Notes under the pieces: generated by a model
Seen by the model: only the letters and a program-made list of their open reading frames with translations
The model's database searches: none
What the model was told of the DNA's origin: nothing
Made by a program: the position numbers and the translations under genes
NCBI GenBank assembly: GCA_009841235.1
Contig: VXMH01000116.1
Span: 1 to 40,300, forward strand
Direction of reading: 5' to 3'
DNA from: Caldilineaceae bacterium SB0661_bin_32
GTDB taxonomy: Bacteria; Chloroflexota; Anaerolineae; Caldilineales; Caldilineaceae
DNA length: 40,300 bases
In this document: piece after piece, positions 25,787 to 35,117 of the stretch
How positions within the stretch are numbered: position 1 is the stretch's first letter
How the letters are laid out: each line of letters opens with the position of its first letter

Positions 25787-27064
25787 ATGTACAGTAGCAA
25801 TGGTCAGCCGCGGCGAGTCGTAATCACCGGCATCGGCGCGGTGACACCTCTAGGCCTGACTGCTGAAGAGACATGGGATGCCCTGCTGGCAGGCCGGTCG
25901 GGCATTGAAACGGTCACCAAATTCGACACCAGCGAACTGAATACCCGCTTTGCAGGGGAGCTGAAGGGCTTCGAAGCAAAGAATTATATGGACCGGAAAG
26001 AGGCCCGCCGCCTTGATCCGTACATTCAGTATGCTCTTGTGGCAACGGAACAGGCGCTCACCGACAGCGGGATCGATCTCAGCAAGGAGACGCCGACTGA
26101 TATCGGCGTGCTGATTGCCAGCGGGACCGGCGGCCTCACGTCCCTGCTTGACAATTTCAGATTGACGGAGAAGCGCGGCCTGCGCAAGGTAAGCCCCTTT
26201 CTGATTCCAAATATGCTGGTGGACAGTGCGGCCGGGAAGATCGCCATTCTCTATGATTTTCGGGGCCCCAACTTTTCGGTGGTGAACGCCTGCGCCAGCG
26301 GCACCGCAGCAACCGGAGAGGCCTTTGAGCTGATCCGGCGCGGCGACGCACAGGTGATGGTCACGGGCGGCGCGGAGGCCGCCCTACTGCCGATCATCAT
26401 GGCCGGTTTCGACATAATGGGCGCCATGAGCCAGCGCAACGACGATCCGTCGTCGGCCTGCCGCCCGTTTGACAGTGACCGGGATGGCTTTGTGATGAGC
26501 GAGGGGAGCGCGATTCTGATTCTGGAGTCGCTCGAGCATGCGCTGGCCCGCGATGCCCAGATTTATGCGGAGGTAATCGGTTACGGCAACAGCGCCGATG
26601 CGTATCATATGGCGGCGCCCCATTTCGACGGCCAGGGCGCCGAAGATGCGATGAACATGGCCCTGCGCAAGGCCGAGAGCTACGGGGTGAAGCGCACCGA
26701 CGTGAACTACGTCAACGCGCATGGAACGAGCACGGAGCTCAACGACCCGGGGGAAACGAAGGCGATCAAACGGGCGTTGGGCGAGCATGCCTACAAAGTG
26801 AACATCAGCAGCACGAAATCGATGCTTGGGCATTTGTTGGGAGCGGCCGGCGCGATTGAGGCGATTGTCTGCCTCAAGACGATTGAAGAGGGCGTAATCC
26901 CGCCAACCATTAATCTGGACAACCCCGATCCATCTTGTGATCTGAACTACACGCCGTTGCGGTCTGTGCAGGCAGACGTCGCAGTGACAATGAGTAACAG
27001 TTTCGGTTTCGGCGGCCACAACTCATGTCTGATGCTGCGGCGGTTCGAGGAGAATGGGGTATGA
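25787..27064 (+). CDS. fabF: 3-oxoacyl-[acyl-carrier-protein] synthase II (KAS II)
   Basis: This 425-residue protein is full length for FabF, which condenses malonyl-ACP with a growing acyl-ACP in fatty acid elongation. The Cys-His-His triad is visible: Cys169 in VNACASGTAA, His312 in VNAHGTSTELND and His349 in KSMLGHLLGAAGA. It begins RRVVITGIGAVTPLG and ends with the NSFGFGGHN motif. The ribosome site is weak. Its stop overlaps the start of fabH as ATGA, so the two are translationally coupled. No acpP, fabD or fabG lies in the window, so this is only part of the pathway set. Confidence 0.96.
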   Translation: MYSSNGQPRRVVITGIGAVTPLGLTAEETWDALLAGRSGIETVTKFDTSELNTRFAGELKGFEAKNYMDRKEARRLDPYIQYALVATEQALTDSGIDLSKETPTDIGVLIASGTGGLTSLLDNFRLTEKRGLRKVSPFLIPNMLVDSAAGKIAILYDFRGPNFSVVNACASGTAATGEAFELIRRGDAQVMVTGGAEAALLPIIMAGFDIMGAMSQRNDDPSSACRPFDSDRDGFVMSEGSAILILESLEHALARDAQIYAEVIGYGNSADAYHMAAPHFDGQGAEDAMNMALRKAESYGVKRTDVNYVNAHGTSTELNDPGETKAIKRALGEHAYKVNISSTKSMLGHLLGAAGAIEAIVCLKTIEEGVIPPTINLDNPDPSCDLNYTPLRSVQADVAVTMSNSFGFGGHNSCLMLRRFEENGV

Positions 27065-28347
27065 CAGCGCAAGCGCACGAAGAAAACGGGACCGGGAGCG
27101 ACTACGCAGCCGCGCATTTGAACGGGCACTATTCGACTGCAGAAGCGGAGCAGCCGATGCTGGATAAGGTGCAGCCGCCTTGTTATGCCCAAATTATCGG
27201 CTGGGGCTATCAGGTGCCCGAGCGGGTGGTCACAAACCAGGATCTGGAACAGGTCGTCGAGACCCAGGACGAGTGGATTCGCACACGAACGGGCATTCAG
27301 GAGCGGCGGGTCGTGGCCGCGCCCCAGGAGACAACCGCCACTCTGGGGACGCAGGCGGCGCGCAAGGCGCTGGAAGTGGCCGATCTCCACCCGGCCAAGG
27401 TTGATCTCGTCATCTGTGCGACCAGCTCGCCGGAGCATTTTTTTCCCGCCACGGCCAGCATCATCCAGGACAATTTGGGGCTCATCAATGCAGGCGCATT
27501 TGATCTGAGCGCTGCCTGTTCCGGCTTTGTGTATGCTCTCAGCGTCGCGCGCGGGCAGATTCTGGCCGGGGACGCCGAGTATGTGCTGGTCGTCGGCTCC
27601 GAGACGCTGAGCCGGTGGGTGGACTGGACCGACCGCACGACCTGCGTTCTCTTTGGGGACGGTGCGGGCGCAGTGCTGCTGGCCGCCAGTGACGTGCCGG
27701 GCGGTGTCACCGCTTCGGTGCTGGGCAGCGACGGGTCGGGGGCGGAGTTGTTGACGATTCCAGCCGGCGGGAGCGCGGCTCCGGCCAGCCTGGAGACGGT
27801 CAGCAGCGGTTCGCATTACATCCAGATGGACGGGCGGGCCGTCTTCCGCTTCGCAACCCGGATCATGGCAGACGCCACGCGCAGGGTGTTGGACAAGGCC
27901 GGTGTTCCGGTCAGCGAAGTCGATCTGGTCGTACCACACCAAGCGAACAAGCGCATCATCCAGCACAGCGTTCTGCGGCAGTTGAAGATCCCGGAAGACA
28001 AGGTTTATGTAAACGTCCACAAGTACGGCAACACGAGTACAGCCAGCATCCCCATTGCATTATGCGAAGCAATTGAGGAGGGGAAGGTGGCGCCGGGGGA
28101 CAATCTTGTGTTTGTCGGATTTGGCGCGGGTCTGACCTGGGGGGCATGCGCCGTCAAGTGGAGTGTGCCGGTGGAGAAGCCGGAGTCGACCTGGTGGACG
28201 AATACGCAGCGGCAGGCTACCTATCAGGCGGCGGCGGCGCGCTCGATGTGGAAGCGGGCCATCCGGCGCATCTACAGCCAAGTGGAGCCGCGCGCCATGG
28301 CACGGCGCCCGGTGCGCAGACCGGAAGAGGAGCAGCCGAAGCCGTAG
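27061..28347 (+). CDS. fabH: 3-oxoacyl-[acyl-carrier-protein] synthase III (KAS III), extended
   Basis: This 428-residue protein contains a complete FabH, which starts fatty acid synthesis by condensing an acyl-CoA with malonyl-ACP. Active residues are Cys153 (LSAACSGFVY), His293 (VPHQANKRI) and Asn324 (HKYGNTST). Typical FabH is ~320 residues. This one has an extra ~38-residue polar N-terminus and a ~60-residue basic C-terminal extension with RRPVRRPEEEQ. The start ATG 27061 overlaps the fabF stop. The FabF-FabH pairing and the motifs make the call firm. The extensions are unexplained and could reflect membrane or partner contact. Confidence 0.95.
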   Translation: MTAQAHEENGTGSDYAAAHLNGHYSTAEAEQPMLDKVQPPCYAQIIGWGYQVPERVVTNQDLEQVVETQDEWIRTRTGIQERRVVAAPQETTATLGTQAARKALEVADLHPAKVDLVICATSSPEHFFPATASIIQDNLGLINAGAFDLSAACSGFVYALSVARGQILAGDAEYVLVVGSETLSRWVDWTDRTTCVLFGDGAGAVLLAASDVPGGVTASVLGSDGSGAELLTIPAGGSAAPASLETVSSGSHYIQMDGRAVFRFATRIMADATRRVLDKAGVPVSEVDLVVPHQANKRIIQHSVLRQLKIPEDKVYVNVHKYGNTSTASIPIALCEAIEEGKVAPGDNLVFVGFGAGLTWGACAVKWSVPVEKPESTWWTNTQRQATYQAAAARSMWKRAIRRIYSQVEPRAMARRPVRRPEEEQPKP

Positions 28348-28424
28348 CCGACCACCACTCCGTCCGTTCGACCGCAGCGCAACTGCAGAGCAAGCGCAGA
28401 TCCGCTCACCCTATTCCCGACAAT

Positions 28425-28452
28425 ATCTCCAGCCGACATCTCCAGCCGACAT
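28425..28452 (+). repeat. Tandem 13-base direct repeat before the PhyH cluster
   Basis: ATCTCCAGCCGAC occurs twice back to back at 28425-28437 and 28438-28450, with the next AT also shared. It ends about 30 bases before the first PhyH gene of the cluster. It may be a regulator site or a simple duplication. Confidence 0.6.
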
Positions 28453-28481
28453 TCGCAACCGGAAAGTAAGGAGGTCCAGCC

Positions 28482-29339
28482 ATGCCTATAACCGCAGTAG
28501 AAAAGCGGGATCAGCTCATGCGCGACGGCTTTTGTGTATTCGAGAATGTGTTGGAACCGGAGATGGTCGCCAAACTGAATGCCATGAGCGAATGGACGAT
28601 CGCGCAGGAGGATGAGGAGCACTTTGAACAGCGCCGGTCGCAGGGCTGCATCATACCCTATTGGAAGTTCCCCCACCCGGCTTTTCCGGAACTGATTGCC
28701 CATCCGGGCGCGCTGGGGGCGCTGGCTCAACTGGGTTTTGACGAGCCCAAAGTCTGGAGCGGATTTGTGATCAGCAAGCCGCCGCACAGCCCTCCGCTCT
28801 ATTGGCATCAGGACGGCGTGTTGTGGGAGCATCCGATCAGCTACACCGACAAGCCGCAGCAGTATTTTCTGATGTACTATCTGGTCGACACCAGCCCGCA
28901 GAACGGTTGTCTGCGCCTGATTCCTGGCTCGCATCTGAAGCGGCACCCGCTGCACGATATGGATCGCAAGGCACATGAAAGCGATGAAGTGGGCCGCGCC
29001 AAGGACCTGAGCCATCCTGCATTTCAGAAGGCTGAAGGCGAGGTCGATGTACCGGTGCGGGCGGGGGACGTGGTCGTCGGCGATGCGCGGCTGTTGCATT
29101 CGGCACACGCAAACCAGAGCGACCAGTGGCGGACGGTACTCACTATCTGGTACTGGGCCATCTATGCCGAACTGCCCGAGTCCGTCCAGGCCGTTGTCGC
29201 CGGTCATGTTACTGAAAACGCTGAGTGGACTGCGTGGACCGAAACGGTTGACCCGGCGGTCCAGGCCTTGATACCGCGTTATTTGGGTGACGTTGAGGCA
29301 GTTGCCTGGAATAACAGCCCGAATGAAGGGTTGTTCTGA
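28482..29339 (+). CDS. Phytanoyl-CoA dioxygenase (PhyH) family protein
   Basis: This 285-residue Fe(II)/2-oxoglutarate oxygenase-like protein has intact metal ligands: His109 and Asp111 in YWHQDG, distal His206 in DARLLHSAH, and likely 2-oxoglutarate-binding Arg217 in QWRTVLTI. The N-terminus (RDGFCVFENVLEPEMV) is the usual PhyH opening. PhyH proteins hydroxylate acyl-CoAs and many other small molecules; the substrate cannot be inferred. A very strong ribosome site, TAAGGAGGT, precedes ATG 28482. It is the first gene of a plus-strand cluster with a dehydrogenase and two further PhyH genes, which suggests successive oxidation of one compound class. Confidence 0.92.
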   Translation: MPITAVEKRDQLMRDGFCVFENVLEPEMVAKLNAMSEWTIAQEDEEHFEQRRSQGCIIPYWKFPHPAFPELIAHPGALGALAQLGFDEPKVWSGFVISKPPHSPPLYWHQDGVLWEHPISYTDKPQQYFLMYYLVDTSPQNGCLRLIPGSHLKRHPLHDMDRKAHESDEVGRAKDLSHPAFQKAEGEVDVPVRAGDVVVGDARLLHSAHANQSDQWRTVLTIWYWAIYAELPESVQAVVAGHVTENAEWTAWTETVDPAVQALIPRYLGDVEAVAWNNSPNEGLF

Positions 29340-29479
29340 TTCCGGCGCGATATATGCCATGCCATTCCTCAACTGACTCCCGTCCGTCTGAGATTTCTTC
29401 CGACAGGGTCGCGCCAGTCGATGCGTGTGGAGGATAAACGCACGGACCTTGGCCGCTGGAGCAACAAGGAGTGTTTCCC

Positions 29480-30496
29480 GTGATCCAGGCAGCAATCACC
29501 GGTGAACGTCAGGTCGCATTTCATGAAATGCCGGATCCGAAGGCGAAAGCGGATTGGGCGGTCGTCAAGGTCCGTGCCTCGGCGCTGTGCACCGAATACA
29601 AGCTATGGATGGCCGGCCAGAGTCAGGCGGTAATCGGGCATGAGGGCGTTGGAGAGGTGGTGGAAGTCGCTGAGCGGGGGCCGGTCAGCGTGGGGGACCG
29701 GGTCGTCGTCCTGCCGCAGTTTTCCTGCGGGCGCTGTCACCTTTGCATGAGCGGCGATTATATCTACTGTGAAGACAGCCACGATTTCGCCGCGGTGAAT
29801 GGCTCGATGTCCGGCGCGGGCACGTTTGCCCACTACACGCTCAAGCCGGCGTGGCTGCTGCCCAGGGTCCCTGAAGACGTGAGTTATGCACAGGCGACGA
29901 TGGCCATTGACGGCATCGGCGCGTCGTTTGGCGGGTTCGAGGCTATCGGCGTCAACTCCCAGGATACGGTGCTGGTCACAGGTCTGGGACCGGTCGGGCT
30001 GGGCGCGGTGGTCAATGCCCGTTTTCGCAATGCGCGGGTGATCGGCGTCGAACCGGCGCCGTGGCGTGCGAACCGGGCGCTGGAGATGGGGGCGGAAGCG
30101 GTACTCGACCCCAACGATCCGGACATTCTGCAAAGAATTCGCAGCCTGACCGAAGGGAGGGGCGTTGACTGTGCGGTGGACTGTTCCGGCCGCGTCCCGG
30201 CGGAAAGGCTCTGCATTGACGCCACGCGCCGCCGGGGACGGGTGGCCTTTGTCGGCGAATGCCGTGATGAGCTTACAATCACAATCAGTACCGACATGAT
30301 CCGTAAAGGGTTAACCGTTGTCGGATCCTGGCTCTACAATATGGGGGACTATACCAAGGTTATGAAGGTCATCCGGCAGTCGCCCCTCATCGATCAGCTG
30401 ATCAGCCACCAGTTGCCGATGAGCCAGCTCCAGACGGGCTTCGGCCTGCTGGCAAAGGGTGAGGCGGCCAAGATCGTGGTCGATCCCTGGGCATAG
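29480..30496 (+). CDS. Zinc-dependent medium-chain alcohol dehydrogenase-like protein
   Basis: This 338-residue MDR-superfamily protein has the catalytic zinc region (ALCTEYK and GHEGVGEV), a structural zinc loop with four cysteines (CGRCHLCMSGDYIYC), and a Rossmann nucleotide-binding motif GLGPVGLG near residue 170. It probably oxidises an alcohol, or reduces the corresponding carbonyl, with NAD(P). The substrate is unknown, but it could act on hydroxylated products of the adjacent PhyH enzymes. GTG 29480 is chosen because AAGGAG lies eight bases upstream. The GTG three codons earlier overlaps that site. It lies between PhyH genes, with gaps of 140 and 65 bases. Confidence 0.9.
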   Translation: MIQAAITGERQVAFHEMPDPKAKADWAVVKVRASALCTEYKLWMAGQSQAVIGHEGVGEVVEVAERGPVSVGDRVVVLPQFSCGRCHLCMSGDYIYCEDSHDFAAVNGSMSGAGTFAHYTLKPAWLLPRVPEDVSYAQATMAIDGIGASFGGFEAIGVNSQDTVLVTGLGPVGLGAVVNARFRNARVIGVEPAPWRANRALEMGAEAVLDPNDPDILQRIRSLTEGRGVDCAVDCSGRVPAERLCIDATRRRGRVAFVGECRDELTITISTDMIRKGLTVVGSWLYNMGDYTKVMKVIRQSPLIDQLISHQLPMSQLQTGFGLLAKGEAAKIVVDPWA

Positions 30497-30561
30497 AGAC
30501 GGCAAGATGGCCGCTCGGTCCGGTCAATGAATTCTCGTCAAGTGAATGGGAGCACATAACG

Positions 30562-31488
30562 ATGAATCTCTCGATTTCGCCTAGTTTTCAAGGCAGTCTG
30601 CTCGATACGTCGCCGGAGGCGTTTGGCTCATTGCGCTCTTCGGGCGATGCTCTTTCCGACATGAGGGAGTTGCGCCGGCGGTTTGAGCAGGACGGCTATT
30701 TGTATTTGCCCGGTCTGCTGGACAGAAGCCAGGTCCTGGAAGCGCGGCTCGAGATGCTGAGGAAACTTGAAGCTGCAGGCTGTTTGGACCCGGACTATCC
30801 CATGGAGGATGGTGTTGCCCACTCCGACTTTGAGAATGCGTTTATGGTGGAGTTGACCAAGGACAATCCTCCTCTACTCGAGCTGCTCTATGACGGGCCG
30901 ATGATGACATTTTATGAACAGTTTCTGGGCGGGGAGGTGCGCCATTTCGACTATACGTGGTGCCGTTCGAAACCGCCGGGAGAGACAACCGCGACACCAC
31001 CCCATTACGATATTGTCTTTATGGGACGGGGTACGCAGCGGCTGCATACGAGTTGGACGCCGCTGGGCGACATCCCTATCGAGATGGGCGGCCTGATGAT
31101 CCTGGAGAACTCCCACCGCTTCGAAGAGATCAAGGCCGACTACGGGACTTTGGACGTAGATGCCTACTGCACCAACTATCCCGATGCCGCCGAGATCGAA
31201 ACGGGGGAGAAACTGTGGCAGCATTCCAACGGAGGCGCCTATTCCCTGGATGCCGTTGCCGCACGGGCGGAATTGAGGAGCCGCTGGCTGACTACCGAAT
31301 ATGCGGTGGGCGATCTGCTGGTGTTCAGCATGTACACGATGCACGCCAGCATGGACAACCAGACCAACCGGATCCGGCTTTCCACCGACACGCGCTACCA
31401 ACTGGCCTCCGAACCGGTGGACGAGCGCTGGATCGGGGACAATCCGATTGCGCACGGCCTGGAATCCAAGCGCGGCATGATCTGTTGA
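30562..31488 (+). CDS. Phytanoyl-CoA dioxygenase (PhyH) family protein
   Basis: This 308-residue protein has the full PhyH metal set: His148 and Asp150 in PPHYDIVF, distal His261 in YTMHASMD, and Arg272 in NRIRLSTD. Its N-terminus (RRFEQDGYLYLPGLLD) is the standard family opening. It differs enough from its neighbours to be a separate subfamily rather than a recent tandem copy. GGGAGC lies about nine bases before ATG 30562. The gene follows the dehydrogenase by 65 bases and precedes another PhyH gene by 48 bases, consistent with one operon. The substrate is unknown. Confidence 0.92.
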   Translation: MNLSISPSFQGSLLDTSPEAFGSLRSSGDALSDMRELRRRFEQDGYLYLPGLLDRSQVLEARLEMLRKLEAAGCLDPDYPMEDGVAHSDFENAFMVELTKDNPPLLELLYDGPMMTFYEQFLGGEVRHFDYTWCRSKPPGETTATPPHYDIVFMGRGTQRLHTSWTPLGDIPIEMGGLMILENSHRFEEIKADYGTLDVDAYCTNYPDAAEIETGEKLWQHSNGGAYSLDAVAARAELRSRWLTTEYAVGDLLVFSMYTMHASMDNQTNRIRLSTDTRYQLASEPVDERWIGDNPIAHGLESKRGMIC

Positions 31489-31536
31489 TCGACGGTCCAC
31501 TACTGAACACAGTATCACACACAGGAATACAGCCGG

Positions 31537-32307
31537 ATGGCATCACTGCAACAGGCGTTTTGGGAGATGGACGTTTACGGCTTCACTCTGTTGGAGGGCG
31601 TACTGAGTGCGGCGGAAGTGGAGGCCCTGCGCGCCTCGCTGGCGGAATGGGCAGCGAGGCTCGGCGGCGAGCAGCGATTTCTGGGCCAGGCCGGCCACGT
31701 GAGCAACTTGCCCGTGCTCGACCCACTCTACCATCCGCTGATCGATCACCCCCGCACACTGCCCGTCATCGAGCATGTGCTGGGTAAACAGATCATCCTG
31801 GGGAGCCTGAACGCGCGTATCGTCCGGCCAGGTGATCCTGTGCAGGGTCTGCACAGCGATATTCGAGCCGACCTTTTAAACATGGGATCACCGGTCATGG
31901 TCAATACGGTGTGGCTGCTGGACAGCTTCACGCCTGAAAACGGCTCGACGCGTATCGTGCCCGGCTCGCACAGGAGCGGAATGGCCGGGCCGCCGGAGGG
32001 GATGGATGTAAAGCATGTCCACCAGCTGGTTGCGCCTGCCGGCAGTGTACTCGTTTTCAACGGCCAGTGCTGGCACGGGGGCGGGGCCAACCGGACGCAG
32101 ACCGACCGGCATGCGCTGTTCGGCCACTACCGCAAGAGCGCTCTGATCTTCCAGGTCGATCCCCACGACGGTTTCCAGGAGGACTGGCTAAACGACCTGA
32201 CGCCCCGTCAGCGTGAGCTGTTGCGCATGGACAACGGACTGGCCGCGCCCCACGCGGCCGATAGCCACCTGCGCGTCTCATTTTCACGCGGCAAAAAGAT
32301 GGGCTGA
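31537..32307 (+). CDS. Phytanoyl-CoA dioxygenase (PhyH) family protein
   Basis: This 256-residue compact PhyH protein has His106 and Asp108 in GLHSDIR, distal His180 in GQCWHGGGANRT and a likely 2-oxoglutarate Arg191 in TQTDRHALF. N-terminal helices (DVYGFTLLEGVLSAAEV) match the family start. It is the last gene of the plus-strand cluster and ends 27 bases before the convergent rhaB. No terminator hairpin is visible in that gap. The ribosome site before ATG 31537 is weak. Confidence 0.92.
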   Translation: MASLQQAFWEMDVYGFTLLEGVLSAAEVEALRASLAEWAARLGGEQRFLGQAGHVSNLPVLDPLYHPLIDHPRTLPVIEHVLGKQIILGSLNARIVRPGDPVQGLHSDIRADLLNMGSPVMVNTVWLLDSFTPENGSTRIVPGSHRSGMAGPPEGMDVKHVHQLVAPAGSVLVFNGQCWHGGGANRTQTDRHALFGHYRKSALIFQVDPHDGFQEDWLNDLTPRQRELLRMDNGLAAPHAADSHLRVSFSRGKKMG

Positions 32308-32333
32308 CGTTCCCGATTGCATAGAATCGTTGC

Positions 32334-33776
32334 CTATTGGATGGCTGGCATTTTCACGCTCTGCCAAGCGTCCTGCCCTTCTGGCTCGAACCGCTCCATT
32401 TCTCCTATACCAGCAACTAACTGACGGCCCTCGTCGAGGCTGGCCAGCTCGCCGAGGCTGATGAGCTGCACGAGCGCGTTGCCGATAACGGTCGCTTCGC
32501 CGGGCCCGGTCAGGACGGGGATGCCGGTGGCGTCGGCGGTGAGCTGGTTGAGCAGCTGGTTGCGGGAGCCGCCGCCAACTACGTGAATGACCTCGATCGG
32601 CCGTCCGGTCAGGGTCTGCAACTCCTGGAAAACATCGCGGTAGGCCAGAGCCAGACTTTCGAAGACACAGCGGGCGACGTCGGCGTCACTCTGCGGAAGG
32701 GGCTGGCCGCTCTGCTGGCAGAAGGCCAGGATGTGGGCGGGATGGTCGCCAGGGGGTAGGAAACGGTCGTCGTTGGGATCGACGAAGGAGCGCAGGGGCT
32801 CGGCGGACTCCGCCAGCGAGACCAGTTCCGGGTAGGCATAGGACCGCCCTTGCTGTTCCCAGGTAGACCGGCACTGCTGCAGCAGCCAAAGGCCCATGAC
32901 GTTTTTGAGCAGCCGGAACGAGCCGTAGACACCGCCTTCGTTGGTGGCGTTAACGGCCAGCGCCGCTTCGTTGACGACGGGCTGGATCACCTCCAGGCCG
33001 ACGAGACTCCAGGTGCCGCTGCTGATATAGGCGAAGTTTTCGGTCTGAGCAGGGACGCCGGCGACTGCGCTGCCGGTGTCGTGGCAGGCTGGTGCGATGA
33101 CTGGGATATCGTGGAAGGCGCCCAGGCGCGTGCCGGGCTGCACGACTTCCGGGAAGAGGTCGAGAGGGATTGCGAGCGCGTCCAGCAGTTCGCCGGCCCA
33201 GGAGCGGGTAAAGGGGTTGAGCATCTGGGTGGTGGTGGCGTTGCTGAATTCACACACCTGGGCGCCGCTGAGCCAGAAGTTGAGCAGATCGGGAACGGTG
33301 AGGAAACGCGCAGCGATCTCCAATTGGGGCGAACCACGCTCGACGAGGCTCATCATCTGGTAGAGCGTGTTGATCGCCATGAACTGGATTCCGGTCTGCG
33401 CGAACACCTCTGCCTTGGGAACCCGCTTGAAGACCGCGTCCAGCATTCCTTCGGTCCGACTGTCGCGGTAGCAGACCGGGTTGCCGATGAGATTTCCGTT
33501 GCGGTCCAGAAGGCCGAAGTCCACGCCCCAGGTGTCGACGGCCAGGCTGGCAGGGGGTTGGGCTGTGTGGGTTCTGCTGCGTTCGATGCCGGCCTGCACC
33601 TCCCGCCAGAGGTGGAGAATGTCCCATTGCAGCACGCCGTTGACGGTCAGCGCGTAGTTGGGAAAGCGATGCATCTCTTCCAGCTGCAGACCGGAGCCGT
33701 CGAAATGTACCGCCATTACCCTGCCGGACTCTGCGCCAATATCGATGGCGAGGACGGTGGCGCGTTTGCTTGTCAT
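32334..33776 (-). CDS. rhaB: L-rhamnulokinase
   Basis: This 480-residue FGGY-family sugar kinase phosphorylates L-rhamnulose to L-rhamnulose 1-phosphate. The N-terminal ATPase motif AIDIGAESGR and the substrate-region VDTWGVDFGLLD are characteristic of rhamnulokinase. The C-terminal ADENOSINE-type loop reads VVGGGSRNQLLNQ. ATG 33776 is chosen because homology begins just after it; GGGA lies about eight bases upstream. rhaA precedes it by 66 bases on the same strand, giving the first two steps of L-rhamnose catabolism. The aldolase rhaD and a transporter are not in the window. Confidence 0.95.
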   Translation of the reverse strand: MTSKRATVLAIDIGAESGRVMAVHFDGSGLQLEEMHRFPNYALTVNGVLQWDILHLWREVQAGIERSRTHTAQPPASLAVDTWGVDFGLLDRNGNLIGNPVCYRDSRTEGMLDAVFKRVPKAEVFAQTGIQFMAINTLYQMMSLVERGSPQLEIAARFLTVPDLLNFWLSGAQVCEFSNATTTQMLNPFTRSWAGELLDALAIPLDLFPEVVQPGTRLGAFHDIPVIAPACHDTGSAVAGVPAQTENFAYISSGTWSLVGLEVIQPVVNEAALAVNATNEGGVYGSFRLLKNVMGLWLLQQCRSTWEQQGRSYAYPELVSLAESAEPLRSFVDPNDDRFLPPGDHPAHILAFCQQSGQPLPQSDADVARCVFESLALAYRDVFQELQTLTGRPIEVIHVVGGGSRNQLLNQLTADATGIPVLTGPGEATVIGNALVQLISLGELASLDEGRQLVAGIGEMERFEPEGQDAWQSVKMPAIQ

Positions 33777-33842
33777 GTGTGGTCCCGTTCGGTGTTTTCC
33801 TGACGAGGGGCGGACGCTCATCCGCTGCCATGGACCGTGCTG

Positions 33843-35117
33843 TCAGTCGCGCAGCGACAGCACATCTTTTTCGTACTGCCGGATCTCCTGCATAAAGGCC
33901 ATGCCCACCGGAACATCCTGCTGCAAACAGTGGTAGTCCCATACGGCCGCGTGCGGCATCACCTTCAACTCTTCCATCAATGCCAGGCGGGTGGTGTAAT
34001 CGGCATTGCGTTCGATCTCATGCATTGTTTCCCTTGGCTCCAGCAGGGCCAGCAGCAGCGCTCGCAACGAATTGCGGGTGCCGATGGCCCAGGCCGCCAC
34101 ACGGTTGATGCTGGCGTCGAAGAAGTCGAGGCCGATGTGCACGCGGTCCAGATGGTCCCCGCGCACGATCTCCTGCATGATCGCCTGCAGCTCGTCGCTG
34201 AATGTGACGACGTGGTCGCTGTCCCAGCGCACGCCGCGGCTCACATGGAGGACCAGCTCCGACACGAAGAGCAGGCAGGCCGAAATTTTGTCGGAGATCA
34301 CCTCGGTCGGGTGAAAGTGGCCGGCGTCGAGGCAGAGGGCCTGGCCGTTCTGCGCCGCGTAGCCCAGATAGAATTCGTGCGAGCCGACGACGTAACTTTC
34401 TGAACCGAGACCGAAGAGTTTACATTCGATGGCGTCGCGGTTGCAGCTGGGGTCGATCTCCTGCTCGAATATCTGATCCAGGGCGTCTTTCAGCAAGCGC
34501 CGGGGCGTTGTCCGGTCGCTGGGCGTGTCTTTGAGGCCGTCGGGGATCCAGATATTGGTCATTGCCGGCGTACCCAACTCTTTGCCGAAGAAGCTCCCGA
34601 TTTCCCGGCAGGCGATGCAGTGCTGAATCCAGAACTGACGGATGTCGTTGTCGTAGGAGGCCAGGGTGAACCCATCTTCGGCCAGGGGATGGGAGAACAG
34701 GGTTGGGTTGAAGTCGATGCCGCGGCCGTTCTCCTTGGCCCAGTCTGCCCAGCCCTGAAAATGGCGCGGCTCGATCTCGTTGCGGGCCGGCTTTTCATCG
34801 GTATCGGGGTACATGGCGTGAAGATTGAGGCGGTGATTGCCGGGGATGATGCCGTAGGCGATGTCCAGATCGCTGCGCAGTTCGTTTACTGTGCGGGCGC
34901 GCCCGGGGTAGTTGCCGGTCGCCATCAGGCCGCCGCCCAGACCCCGGCCCGGCTCTTCAAAGCCGAGCACGTCGTCGCCCTGCCAGCAGTGGAGGCTGAT
35001 GGGGACGCCGCGCAGCTTTGCCAGGGCCTGCTCCGTATCTACGCCAATGGCCGCGTACCGTTCCCGGGCCAGGGCGTAAGCGCTTTCGATCTGTTTCGAT
35101 GTCGTAGCAAAGTTCAT
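33843..35117 (-). CDS. rhaA: L-rhamnose isomerase
   Basis: This 424-residue protein matches RhaA (E. coli enzyme 419 residues), which interconverts L-rhamnose and L-rhamnulose using Mn or Zn. Recognisable segments are VPISLHCWQGDDVLGFE near the start, HAMYPDTDEKP, metal-site blocks DAGHFHPTEVISDK and RWDSDHVV, and HIGLDFFDASINR. GGAG lies seven bases before ATG 35117. An upstream in-frame extension of 45 residues has no homology and is dropped. It heads the rhaA-rhaB transcript. No recognisable rhamnose regulator gene is nearby. Confidence 0.95.
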   Translation of the reverse strand: MNFATTSKQIESAYALARERYAAIGVDTEQALAKLRGVPISLHCWQGDDVLGFEEPGRGLGGGLMATGNYPGRARTVNELRSDLDIAYGIIPGNHRLNLHAMYPDTDEKPARNEIEPRHFQGWADWAKENGRGIDFNPTLFSHPLAEDGFTLASYDNDIRQFWIQHCIACREIGSFFGKELGTPAMTNIWIPDGLKDTPSDRTTPRRLLKDALDQIFEQEIDPSCNRDAIECKLFGLGSESYVVGSHEFYLGYAAQNGQALCLDAGHFHPTEVISDKISACLLFVSELVLHVSRGVRWDSDHVVTFSDELQAIMQEIVRGDHLDRVHIGLDFFDASINRVAAWAIGTRNSLRALLLALLEPRETMHEIERNADYTTRLALMEELKVMPHAAVWDYHCLQQDVPVGMAFMQEIRQYEKDVLSLRD

